A stretch of DNA of 64,000 bases, taken from the NCBI GenBank assembly GCA_946531435.1, contig CAMNAO010000003.1, positions 1 through 64,000 of the forward strand. The letters run 5' to 3'. The notes beneath the pieces were generated by a model. The model did not search any database, was not told the origin of the DNA, and saw only the letters and a list, made by a program, of their open reading frames with translations. How positions within the stretch are numbered: the stretch's first letter is position 1; each line of letters begins with the position of its first letter. Below are positions 52,785 to 60,477 of the stretch, piece by piece. A program made the translations under genes and the position numbers. Source of the stretch: an uncultured Clostridia bacterium. GTDB taxonomy: Bacteria; Bacillota; Clostridia; Oscillospirales; Oscillospiraceae.

Positions 52785-53642
52785 ATGAGAACACGTATCC
52801 TCAATAAAATGCGTAACGCCGAGGTGGAGGCCTACCTGGACAGGGGCGGCGACACCGTCTTCCTTCCTGTCGGCACCGTGGAACTGCACGGAGATTTTCC
52901 TCTGGACTGTGAGACCATCTGCGCCGAGGCCTTTGCCCTGAAGCTGGCTGAAAAGAGCGATGGGCTCTCCCTCACGGGACTCCCCTTCTTTTATCCCGGA
53001 GCTACCAGGGTGGGACGAGGTACCGTCTATATGAGCATCGCCGACGGCGCGGCTTATCTCGGCAAACTCTCCGACAGCCTGCTGCAGCAGGGCTTCCGCA
53101 GACAAATCTTCGTCACCTGTCACGGTCCCGCCTACCTTACGGTCAACCAGGTGATCATGGACGCCTTCCATCGGCACAAGGTCCCGTTTCTGCATATCAG
53201 CATGATAAACGTCATGCGCCAGGCCGCCCAGAAAGGCTGGGAGGGCGGTCTCGGCTCCCTCAATGATCTCATCTACGGCGCCTACAAGCTTATGGGTTGT
53301 CTGGACAGCCTTTATGTGGATAAGGACGCCCCCCAGTTCGACAGTCTCTCCGAGGGCCGTCGCGCAGATCCCTTCAATCAGACCGTCGCCCGTCTCCAAT
53401 CTCTGGGAAACGCTCCCGGAAATGTGGGCTTCTTTTATCCGGAGTTTTCCAATCACGGCGGCGGGGAAGGCGCCCAAACCCCGGAGGAACGGGATCGAAG
53501 GGCCGAAAAGGGCGAGGCCATGCTGGAAGAACTGGCAGCGCTCACCGACCCCCAGGCGATCACCGAGCAACTGCGCTTTGTCGACGAAACCACGCAGAAC
53601 ACGGTTCTGCCCCGTTACCCCTTCCTGAACACCAAGTATTAA
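52785..53642 (+). CDS. Creatininase-family amidohydrolase
   Basis: 285 residues. 'FLPVGTVELHGDFPLDCETICAEAFA' matches the metal-binding 'P-x-G-S-x-E-Q-H-G-P-H-L-P' block but with Val-Glu-Leu-His-Gly and Asp-Phe in place of Pro-His; 'IFVTCHGPAYLTVNQ' corresponds to the usual N-G-H-G-G-N. The changed ligand shell suggests a substrate unlike creatinine. The family cleaves cyclic or aminoalkyl amides; here one possible role is opening an N-linked or lactam intermediate of the sugar path. ATG at 52785 has a weak site (AAAGGTACAGCAGT). Confidence 0.75.
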   Translation: MRTRILNKMRNAEVEAYLDRGGDTVFLPVGTVELHGDFPLDCETICAEAFALKLAEKSDGLSLTGLPFFYPGATRVGRGTVYMSIADGAAYLGKLSDSLLQQGFRRQIFVTCHGPAYLTVNQVIMDAFHRHKVPFLHISMINVMRQAAQKGWEGGLGSLNDLIYGAYKLMGCLDSLYVDKDAPQFDSLSEGRRADPFNQTVARLQSLGNAPGNVGFFYPEFSNHGGGEGAQTPEERDRRAEKGEAMLEELAALTDPQAITEQLRFVDETTQNTVLPRYPFLNTKY

Positions 53643-53653
53643 AGGAGGACACC

Positions 53654-54817
53654 ATGGCAAAGAGAAACATCCTGGTCGCCCACGGCGGCGGCCCCACCGC
53701 GGTCATCAACAGCTCCCTGCAGGGCGTCATCGAAGCGGCCCGCGCCTCGGATGGGGTGGGGAAAATCTATGCCGCCCGTTTCGGCGCCGAAGGCATCCTG
53801 AAGAAGAACCTCATCGACCTCACCGACGTCCCGGCGGAGACCGTTTCCCTCTTATCCGTCACCCCGGCCACCGCCATCGGCTCCTGCCGCCGCAAGATCG
53901 GCGATCAGGACTATCCCGCCCTCATGGAGTGCTTCAAGGAGTATGACATCGGCTGCTTCTTCTACAACGGCGGCAACGACTCCATGGATACCTGCTACAA
54001 GGTCAGCGAGATGGCGAAACGGGAGGGTATGGACCTTGCCGTCATCGGCATCCCCAAGACCATGGACAACGATCTGGTGATCACCGACCACTGTCCCGGC
54101 TTCGGCAGCGCCGCCAAGTACGCTGCCTTCAACGCCGCGGAGCTGGCCCTGGACGCTTCCGGCCTTCCCATCCACGTGGTGGTGCTGGAGCTCATGGGCC
54201 GTGACGCGGGCTGGGTGACCGCCGCCAGCGCTCTGGCCGCCCGCACCTCCCATTGCGAAGTGCTGACCTATCTGCCCGAGACCCGCATCGACATGCAGAA
54301 GATGCTGGCCGACATCGAGAAAGCCTACGCCAAGGGGCGGGGCCTTCTCGTCACCGTCAGCGAGGGCCTCTGCGGCCTGGATGGGGAGCCCATCGCCGAC
54401 TCCGGCATCGTGGACGGCTTCGGCCACAAGGTGCCCGGCGGCGTGGGGACCACCATCTCCAACCGGATCATGACCGACCTTAACATCAAATCCCGGGCGG
54501 AGAAGCCCGGCCTTCTGGGCCGCACCAGCATCCCCTACGCCGCGAGGATCGACAGGGAGGAGGCCTACGCCGTGGGCCGCCGGGCCGTGGAGGTGGCGCT
54601 CAAGGGCGAGACCGGTTACATGGTCTCCATCGAGGCGGACCGCAGCAACGGCTACAAGTGGTCCCTGGGTCTGGCCCCCCTCTCCAAGGTGGCCAACGCC
54701 GTGAAGAACTTCCCCCTGGAGTGGATCGTGGACGGCAACAAGATCGCTGACGAATTCTTTGACTACGCCCTGCCCCTCATGGACGGTGAGGTGCCGAAGT
54801 TCGCCCACCTGAGATAA
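53654..54817 (+). CDS. 6-phosphofructokinase, pyrophosphate-dependent type
   Basis: 387 residues. The phosphoryl-donor loop reads NGGNDSMDT (residues 105-113) with Asp109 in the place that is Gly in ATP enzymes, and GIPKTMDND (132-140) with Lys135: both mark the PPi-dependent class. 'MGRDAGWVTAASALAA' and 'SEGLCGLDGEP' follow. It converts fructose-6-phosphate and PPi to fructose-1,6-bisphosphate and Pi, reversibly. AAAGGAGGACACC precedes the ATG. Pathway sense: it links the isomerase of the opposite operon to the aldolase here. Confidence 0.92.
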   Translation: MAKRNILVAHGGGPTAVINSSLQGVIEAARASDGVGKIYAARFGAEGILKKNLIDLTDVPAETVSLLSVTPATAIGSCRRKIGDQDYPALMECFKEYDIGCFFYNGGNDSMDTCYKVSEMAKREGMDLAVIGIPKTMDNDLVITDHCPGFGSAAKYAAFNAAELALDASGLPIHVVVLELMGRDAGWVTAASALAARTSHCEVLTYLPETRIDMQKMLADIEKAYAKGRGLLVTVSEGLCGLDGEPIADSGIVDGFGHKVPGGVGTTISNRIMTDLNIKSRAEKPGLLGRTSIPYAARIDREEAYAVGRRAVEVALKGETGYMVSIEADRSNGYKWSLGLAPLSKVANAVKNFPLEWIVDGNKIADEFFDYALPLMDGEVPKFAHLR

Positions 54818-54826
54818 GGAGGGCTT

Positions 54827-55708
54827 ATGCAGACCATTTCTTTTTCCACCCCCGGCAGCCTTTCCACACTCATCGGTGACGTGGAATTTGCCCGCCGTCT
54901 GGGGCGGGATATCGGGCGGCCTCTGCCCTCCGCCAACCTGCCCCTCTACCTGCAGATTCTGCAGCCCACAGCGGCGGTGAAAGCCCTCCGGGGTCAGGGC
55001 GACCCGGTCCCCGTGGTGATCTTCGTTCCCGGCGGCGGCTTCGCCCGCCCCATGTCCAAGGGACGGGTGACCTGGGCCAGCGGCATTGCCGGGAAGGGCT
55101 TTCTCACCGTGGTGACGGATTATCGCGGCTACGACGCCGCCCCCTTCCCCGCCCCGGTGGAGGATCTTGTCACCGCCATCCGTTATGTCCGTAAGAACGC
55201 CGCACTCTACGGCGGCGACCCGGAGAGGATCGTCCTGCTGGGGGGCTCCGCCGGCGGATACCTCTCTCTCATGGCAGCCTATGCCGGGGATCAGTTCAGC
55301 CACCCCGGGGATGACCGCGGGGTATCCTGCGAGGTCTCCGGCGTCATTGACCTCTACGGACCGGTGGATCCGCTTTTCGCCGGCGCCGGGGAGGGCTCCG
55401 TCGCCCGGCGCATGTCCGGCGCGCGCACCGAGGAAGAAGCCCGGCAGAAGCTTGTGTCTGCGCAGATCCTGAGAGTTATCGGCAAAGAGAAAAAGCTGCC
55501 CCCCACCCTGATCCTTCACGGAGACGCGGACCCCCTGGTCCCCGTGAGCCAGAGCGAGCTGCTGCTCAGCGCCCTTCTGGAGGCGGGACAGGACGCCGAG
55601 GGCTACCTGGTCGCCGGTCTCACCCACGCCGATCCCCGCTTCTTTGAGGAGGACGCCAACGAGCTCTACGCCCGGTTCATCCGCCGCGTTACCGCAAACA
55701 CACAATAA
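54827..55708 (+). CDS. Alpha/beta hydrolase, esterase/lipase-like (BD-FAE type)
   Basis: 293 residues. 'VIFVPGGGFARPM' forms the oxyanion region, the nucleophile elbow is LLGGSAGGYLSLMAA (about 145), the acid Asp is in 'LHGDADPLVPVSQS' and the His in 'GLTHADPRF'. No signal peptide. It probably removes an acyl group (acetyl or other ester) from the sugar intermediate. AAGGAGGGCTT precedes the ATG, 9 bases after the PFK stop. Confidence 0.85.
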   Translation: MQTISFSTPGSLSTLIGDVEFARRLGRDIGRPLPSANLPLYLQILQPTAAVKALRGQGDPVPVVIFVPGGGFARPMSKGRVTWASGIAGKGFLTVVTDYRGYDAAPFPAPVEDLVTAIRYVRKNAALYGGDPERIVLLGGSAGGYLSLMAAYAGDQFSHPGDDRGVSCEVSGVIDLYGPVDPLFAGAGEGSVARRMSGARTEEEARQKLVSAQILRVIGKEKKLPPTLILHGDADPLVPVSQSELLLSALLEAGQDAEGYLVAGLTHADPRFFEEDANELYARFIRRVTANTQ

Positions 55709-55721
55709 GGAGGAAGCCCTC

Positions 55722-56558
55722 GTGAAACACATTTATCTGAACCTGAAACGCTTCGACGTCCCCACCGAATTCGGCGGCGTCAATCGTCTGGCCCCCGTGA
55801 AGGACTGGGGCAAAGCCATCGTCTCCGGCACCCAGGAGGGGCTGAAGAAATACGATCCCAGTGAGGTGGAGTTTGCCCAGTACTTCCCCGAGGCCCATCT
55901 TCTTGGTGCCGTGGAGGCCCTTTCCGAGGGGAGCCCCGTCCAGGTGGGCTGCCAGGGCGTTTACCGCATGGACACCGCCCCCGGCGGCAACTTCGGCGCC
56001 TTTACCACCAACCGCCCCGCAGCAATCGCCAAGGCCCTGGGCTGCTCCTCCGTCATCATCGGCCACTGTGAGGAGCGCAACGACTTAAACGGCGTCCTCC
56101 AGGAGGCAGGCGTCACCGATACCGCCGCCGTGAACCGGATCCTGAACAAGGAGATCCGCCTGGCCGTAAGCCGGGGGCTCAAGGTCCTCTACTGCATCGG
56201 CGAGAAGGACACCGAGCTGGACCGCTGGCAGGAGGTGCTGCGGGAGCAGCTGGAGATCGGTCTCGACGGCGTGGACAAGAGCATGGTGGTCATCGGCTAT
56301 GAGCCCGTCTGGTCCATCGGCCCCGGCAAGACCCCCGCGGACAAGCCCTACATCACCAAGATCGCCCGCTTCGTGAAGGAAGTCACCGGCGGCATCGACG
56401 TGGTCTACGGCGGCGGCCTCAAGGTGGACAACGCCGAGATGCTGGCCTCCATCGATGAGATCGACGGCGGTCTTATCGCCCTCACCCGCTTTACCGGTGA
56501 GATCGGCTTCTACCCCGACGAGTATCTGGAAATCATCCGCACCTATCTTGGAAAGTGA
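55722..56558 (+). CDS. Triosephosphate-isomerase-like protein
   Basis: 278 residues from GTG 55722 (AAGGAGGAAGCCCTC upstream; an ATG further upstream lies in the previous gene). The active residues are Lys in NLKRF (usually NWKM), His in GHCEER (usually GHSERR) and Glu in GYEPVWSIGPGKTP (usually AYEPVWAIGTGK). Catalytic residues are thus kept but the phosphate loop is altered, and the protein is longer than the standard 250 residues. Normal triosephosphate isomerase activity or isomerisation of a related sugar phosphate are both possible. Confidence 0.85.
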   Translation: MKHIYLNLKRFDVPTEFGGVNRLAPVKDWGKAIVSGTQEGLKKYDPSEVEFAQYFPEAHLLGAVEALSEGSPVQVGCQGVYRMDTAPGGNFGAFTTNRPAAIAKALGCSSVIIGHCEERNDLNGVLQEAGVTDTAAVNRILNKEIRLAVSRGLKVLYCIGEKDTELDRWQEVLREQLEIGLDGVDKSMVVIGYEPVWSIGPGKTPADKPYITKIARFVKEVTGGIDVVYGGGLKVDNAEMLASIDEIDGGLIALTRFTGEIGFYPDEYLEIIRTYLGK

Positions 56559-56568
56559 GGAAAAACGC

Positions 56569-58029
56569 ATGAAACTGGATTTTGAATACGGCCACGGCCT
56601 CATGAGCGCCAACCTTCCCGACAATACCGAGGTCTTCATCCCCGGCGAGACGGTGAAGGATCCTCCCTGCCTGCCCCAGGACTGGGATACCCTGTATAAT
56701 GCCACCCTGGAGAGCATCCGCAACCCCATGGGCATGAAGCCCCTCAAGGAGCTGGCGGGCCCCGGCAAGACCGTCGTCTTCGTCATCCCCGACATCGTCA
56801 AGGGCGGCACCCAGGCCACCAGCCACCGGAAGGTGGCCATCCGGGCCTGCCTGGATGAGCTCTACGCCGCCGGCGTGAAAAAGCAGGATATCCTCATGAT
56901 GATATCCAACGGCCTCCATCCCCGGGCCACCGTGCCCGAGATGAAGAAGATCCTGGGCGATGAGCTCTTCAACGAGTTCTATCCCTGCGGCCTTCTCACC
57001 AGCCACGACAGCGAGGATAAGGAGCACATGGTGGACCTGGGCGTGACCCAGCCCCACGGCGCCCCCGTGCTCATGAACAAGTATGTCTTTGAGTGCGATA
57101 TCCCCATCCTCATCGGCCACACCCAGGGCAACCCTTACGGCGGCTATTCCGGCGGTTACAAGCACTGCGCCACCGGCATCACCCACTGGCGCTCCATCGC
57201 CAGCCACCACGTCCCCTCCGTCATGCACCGGGCGGACTTCACCCCCGTCTCCGGCCACAGCATGATGCGCACCCTCTTTGACGAGATCGGCATGCACATG
57301 GAGGAGAAGATGGGCCATCCCTTCTTCTGCTGCGACGCGGTGCTGGATACCTACTCCCGTCAGATCGCCATCTTCTCCGGCTATGCCAAGGTCATGCAGC
57401 CGGAAAGCTGGAAGGTGGCCGACAAGCGCACCTATGTGCCCTTTGCCGAGGAGAAATATGACATCATGGTCTTCGGCATGCCTCAGGACTTCCATTACGG
57501 CAACGGCATGGGCACCAACCCCATCCAGATGATGCAGGCCCTCTCCGCCCAGGTCATCCGCCACAAGCGGGTCATGAAGGAGAACTGCGTCATCATCTGC
57601 TCCTCCATCTGCAACGGCTATTTCCACGACGAGCGCTGGCCCTACCTCCGGGAGCTCTATGAGATGTTCCAGCACGACTACATGAACATCCTGCCGGATA
57701 TGAACCGCTACGGTGAGTACTTCGCCACCAACGAGGAGTATATCCGCAAGTATCGCTTCGCCAACGCCTTCCATCCCTTCCACGGCTTTTCCATGATGAG
57801 CTGCGGCCACATCGCCGAGATGAACACCAGCGCCATCTACATCGTGGGCGCTCAGGAGCCCGGCATCGCCCGGGGCATGGGCCTCAAGACCCGCGCCACC
57901 TTTGAGGAGGCCCTGGAGGACGCCATGCGCAAGTACACCGGACCCAATCCCCGGATCCTGGCCCTGCCCAAGACCTTCAAGGTGGGCGCCGTCCACCTCT
58001 GCCTCAAGGACGAGCCCTACCAGGGCTGA
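56569..58029 (+). CDS. LarA-like nickel-pincer racemase/epimerase family protein (DUF2088)
   Basis: 486 residues from ATG 56569 (GTGAGGAAAAACGC upstream). Family marks: NGLHPRAT (His117, equivalent to LarA His108), HTQGNPYGGYSGGYKHC (Lys198, equivalent to the pincer-carrying Lys184), and 'VGAQEPGIARGMG'. At the place of catalytic His174 there is Asn188. The family includes lactate, malate and 2-hydroxyacid racemases/epimerases that need a nickel-pincer nucleotide. No larB/C/E genes occur in the window. A hydroxy-acid or sugar-acid substrate from the desulfated glycoside is plausible. Confidence 0.85.
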   Translation: MKLDFEYGHGLMSANLPDNTEVFIPGETVKDPPCLPQDWDTLYNATLESIRNPMGMKPLKELAGPGKTVVFVIPDIVKGGTQATSHRKVAIRACLDELYAAGVKKQDILMMISNGLHPRATVPEMKKILGDELFNEFYPCGLLTSHDSEDKEHMVDLGVTQPHGAPVLMNKYVFECDIPILIGHTQGNPYGGYSGGYKHCATGITHWRSIASHHVPSVMHRADFTPVSGHSMMRTLFDEIGMHMEEKMGHPFFCCDAVLDTYSRQIAIFSGYAKVMQPESWKVADKRTYVPFAEEKYDIMVFGMPQDFHYGNGMGTNPIQMMQALSAQVIRHKRVMKENCVIICSSICNGYFHDERWPYLRELYEMFQHDYMNILPDMNRYGEYFATNEEYIRKYRFANAFHPFHGFSMMSCGHIAEMNTSAIYIVGAQEPGIARGMGLKTRATFEEALEDAMRKYTGPNPRILALPKTFKVGAVHLCLKDEPYQG

Positions 58030-58054
58030 GTGGCCTTCCCGTCTTCCGAATATG

Positions 58055-58082
58055 CCTATGCCGCGCCATGGCGCGGCATAGG
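58055..58082. promoter_or_regulatory. Perfect 28-base palindrome between larA-like and tauE-like genes
   Basis: CCTATGCCGCGCC with its complement (58055-58068 / 58069-58082) is exactly self-complementary. A T-run begins about 15 bases later. It probably acts as a terminator or attenuator that lowers transcription into the exporter gene. Confidence 0.6.
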
Positions 58083-58185
58083 TTCATAATTGAGGCCTTT
58101 TTTCCGAGGTGAGGCTATCCATCGGAGGGAAGGCGTGTTACAATACTCCTGGGTTTTCATTAAAGAAGAGAAGGAGAACTCCGCC

Positions 58186-58971
58186 ATGCTTCTGTTTCTG
58201 ATCGTCAGCTTTCTCGCCAGCACCATCGGCGCCATCTGCGGCATCGGGGGCGGTGTCATCATCAAGCCGGTGCTGGACGCCTGCCATCTGGCCTCCGTCA
58301 GCACCATCAGCTTCCTCTCAGGCTGCACCGTGCTTAGCATGAGCGCTTATTCCGTCATTAAATCCATGCTGGCGGGAGAGAAAACCGTGGCCATGAATAC
58401 CGGCACGCCCCTGGCCATCGGCGCCGCCATCGGCGGCCTGCTGGGGAAGGCCCTTTTCAGCTGGGTCAAGGCCCAATCCTCCGACCCCAACGCCGTGGGC
58501 GCCATCCAGGCCATCTGCCTTGCCGTCATCACCATCGGCACCCTGCTCTATTCCCTGAATAAGGCGAAGATCAAGACCCGGGAGGAGAAGTCCCCCGCGG
58601 TCTGCGTGATCATCGGCCTTCTTCTGGGGGTCATGTCCAGCTTCCTCGGCATCGGCGGCGGCCCCATCAATCTCGTGGTGCTCTACTACTTCTTCTCCAT
58701 GGATACCAAGACCGCCGCGGCCAACAGCCTCTATATCATCCTTTTCAGCCAGGGGGCCAGCTTCCTCTCCACCCTGGTGACCCGCTCCGTGCCGGAGTTT
58801 CAGCTCCCCGCCCTTCTCCTCATGGTGGCGGGCGGCATCGGCGGCGGCATCGTGGGGCGGATGCTGAACAAAAAGCTGGAGGCCAGGACCGTGGACAAGC
58901 TCTTTATCTTCCTCATGCTGGTGATCATCGCCATCAGCGTGTATAACGGCGTGAGCTATCTGAAGGTGTGA
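58186..58971 (+). CDS. TauE/SafE-family anion exporter
   Basis: 261 residues from ATG 58186 (AAGGAGAACTCCGCC upstream). Eight membrane spans in two repeats, each with a Gly-rich loop: 'TIGAICGIGGGVIIKPVL' and 'SSFLGIGGGPINLVVLYYF'. The family exports sulfite, sulfonates, sulfoacetate and related anions. Here the only sulfur-releasing enzymes are the two sulfatases, so sulfate (or a sulfonated product) is the natural candidate. It is last in the operon, after the palindromic hairpin. Confidence 0.88.
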   Translation: MLLFLIVSFLASTIGAICGIGGGVIIKPVLDACHLASVSTISFLSGCTVLSMSAYSVIKSMLAGEKTVAMNTGTPLAIGAAIGGLLGKALFSWVKAQSSDPNAVGAIQAICLAVITIGTLLYSLNKAKIKTREEKSPAVCVIIGLLLGVMSSFLGIGGGPINLVVLYYFFSMDTKTAAANSLYIILFSQGASFLSTLVTRSVPEFQLPALLLMVAGGIGGGIVGRMLNKKLEARTVDKLFIFLMLVIIAISVYNGVSYLKV

Positions 58972-58999
58972 CCTTCCATCCACATTTTTCGGCTAAATC

Positions 59000-59068
59000 A
59001 GGGAGAACAGAAATGGCATGATACAAGGTGAAGTATGCCATTTCTGTTCTCCCTGTCTTTTCATTTTT
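59000..59068. terminator. Bidirectional terminator between tauE-like and lacI-like genes
   Basis: A perfect 20-bp stem: AGGGAGAACAGAAATGGCAT (59000-59019) and its complement (59035-59054), with a 15-base loop. The plus strand then has TCTTTTCATTTTTG. The LacI gene ends 64 bases further on, convergent. Confidence 0.85.
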
Positions 59069-59117
59069 GTAGGCAAAACAGCAACCAGAACTGAAGATTT
59101 CCCATCACGGTTTTGCA

Positions 59118-60137
59118 TCATCGAACGTCGGCGCAGCTGTCTCTTTCGACCAGGTAATAGGGCAATGAAACACTGGTTACGATGCTGTGGCCTCCCTCGA
59201 TTCGGTCGATCAGCAATTTTGCTGCCATTGTTCCCAGTTCCTCCATGGGCGTGCGAAAAGTGGTGAGCTTGGGACTGGAAAACTGAGCCACCTCAATATC
59301 ATCCACTCCGATCACCGAGATGTCTCTCGGAATCCGCAGCCCATTATCCTTGATCGCCTGGATGGCGCCGAGGGCGATCTGATCGTTCATGCAAAAAAGC
59401 GCGGAGGGGCGGAAAGACGAGGTCAGCATGCGCTTTGCCGCCTGATAGCCGCCCTCCATGGAGAGGGTAGAACGCTCCGAGATGAGCTCATTCTGTGAGA
59501 AACCATTTTCTATCATGATATCGCAAAATCCATTATAGCGCATCTCGTTTTCCGTATCGCCGATATAGGCGATTTTTTTATGTCCCCGCTTCAGAAGGTA
59601 TTCCGTAGCGGATCGGCCGATCCCGTAGGCGTTGCAGGTCACGGAATCGTAACTGGTATTGACAGGGGGCATCAGCCCCGCATACACCACGTGACGGAAT
59701 CGGGAACGGAGCAGCTTTACGGTCTCAGCACTGTGGCGGCCGATGATCAGAATGCCGTCATTTCCGGTACCACTTCCAAAAAGCAACTCCGGATCCTTCT
59801 GAAGATCCAAGGCCGTGAGGGAGACCCGCACGGAATAATTATGCCGAAGCGCCTCTTTTTCAAAGCTGAGCGCAATACCCGTAAAAAATGGATTGTCCGT
59901 GATCTTGTCATTTTCTCGGGCATAAATACAGGCAATGGTACGGTTAGGACGCACCGCCTTCCCTCCGCTTCTCAATTCACGCGCGGATTGAGAAGGGGTG
60001 TACCCGCCTCGATTGGCGATCTCCCATATTCTCTGCCGCAGCTCCTGACTTGCCGCCTGCGTATTTCTCTGATTGATTACCCGTGAAACGGTGGAGATCG
60101 AAACCCCCGCCTCCTTCGCGATTTCCTTCAGTGTCAT
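59118..60137 (-). CDS. LacI-family repressor
   Basis: 339 residues from ATG 60137 (TTGGAGGACCT upstream). The helix-turn-helix is MTLKEIAKEAGVSISTVSRV, followed by the hinge and a periplasmic-binding-protein-type sugar domain ('NDGILIIGRHS', 'HKKIAYIGDTENEMRY', 'FCMNDQIALGAIQAIKDN', 'DISVIGVDDIEVAQFSSPKLTT'). It faces away from the glycosidase/transketolase operon across a 340-base regulatory region with LacI-type operators and is its likely repressor, and its own. Confidence 0.93.
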   Translation of the reverse strand: MTLKEIAKEAGVSISTVSRVINQRNTQAASQELRQRIWEIANRGGYTPSQSARELRSGGKAVRPNRTIACIYARENDKITDNPFFTGIALSFEKEALRHNYSVRVSLTALDLQKDPELLFGSGTGNDGILIIGRHSAETVKLLRSRFRHVVYAGLMPPVNTSYDSVTCNAYGIGRSATEYLLKRGHKKIAYIGDTENEMRYNGFCDIMIENGFSQNELISERSTLSMEGGYQAAKRMLTSSFRPSALFCMNDQIALGAIQAIKDNGLRIPRDISVIGVDDIEVAQFSSPKLTTFRTPMEELGTMAAKLLIDRIEGGHSIVTSVSLPYYLVERDSCADVR

Positions 60138-60196
60138 AGGTCCTCCAATGCAAAACAGCATAGCAAAAGAAAACGAATCGCAAAATGAACAATTCC

Positions 60197-60224
60197 ATTA
60201 TACAAAGCAATTGCAAAAAGTCAA
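60197..60224 (-). promoter_or_regulatory. Promoter of the lacI-like gene with internal GCAATTGC palindrome
   Basis: Minus strand TTGACT (60219-60224), 16-base spacer, TATAAT (60197-60202). The spacer includes AGCAATTGC, a palindrome related to the site at 60386, suggesting autoregulation. Confidence 0.65.
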
Positions 60225-60244
60225 GGAAAAAAGCGCAAATATAA

Positions 60245-60258
60245 TGCAAACGTTGTCA
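60245..60258. promoter_or_regulatory. LacI-type operator
   Basis: TGCAAACGTTGTCA fits the LacI-family consensus TGNAANCGNTTNCA except at one position, with the central CG. Confidence 0.65.
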
Positions 60259-60289
60259 GGTTTTGCCCCGATTTTATCTCGTCTTTCGG

Positions 60290-60319
60290 TTGACAAACTC
60301 CTTCTTTTTCCTGTATATT
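60290..60319 (+). promoter_or_regulatory. Sigma-A promoter of the glycosidase/transketolase operon
   Basis: TTGACA (60290-60295), 18-base spacer, TATATT (60314-60319). The leader to ATG 60478 is about 150 bases and contains the palindrome at 60386. Confidence 0.75.
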
Positions 60320-60385
60320 GAGTCCAGAAGTCCAACAAATCACGCAAACTCTGAGAGCAATTCCAGGGTGAGTGCGCAAACAGTA

Positions 60386-60399
60386 ATGCAAATTTGCAT
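60386..60399. promoter_or_regulatory. Perfect palindrome, candidate second operator
   Basis: ATGCAAATTTGCAT, 14 bases, self-complementary, downstream of the promoter. With the site at 60245 it could allow DNA looping by a LacI tetramer or two dimers. Confidence 0.55.
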
Positions 60400-60477
60400 C
60401 ACCAAACTCACAAGTTTTCTATTAACAATCTCCACAAACAACCGCGCGGGCCTTTGACAACAAAAAAGGAGAGTACT

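Noticed and set aside
53852..55732. Long minus-strand frame opposite the PFK and hydrolase genes
   Set aside because: Antisense shadow with no conserved motif.
34629..58971. Classical sulfoquinovose degradation (sulfo-EMP, sulfo-ED or sulfo-TAL)
   Set aside because: TauE and PFK-like genes suggested it, but no sulfoquinovosidase (GH31), sulfolactaldehyde reductase/dehydrogenase, SFP class I aldolase or transaldolase is present, whereas O-sulfatases are.
59118..60137. The LacI protein as regulator of the three AT-rich palindromes
   Set aside because: LacI-family sites have a central CG and the form TGNAANCGNTTNCA; suitable sites lie next to its own operon, and the AT-rich palindrome has no such centre.
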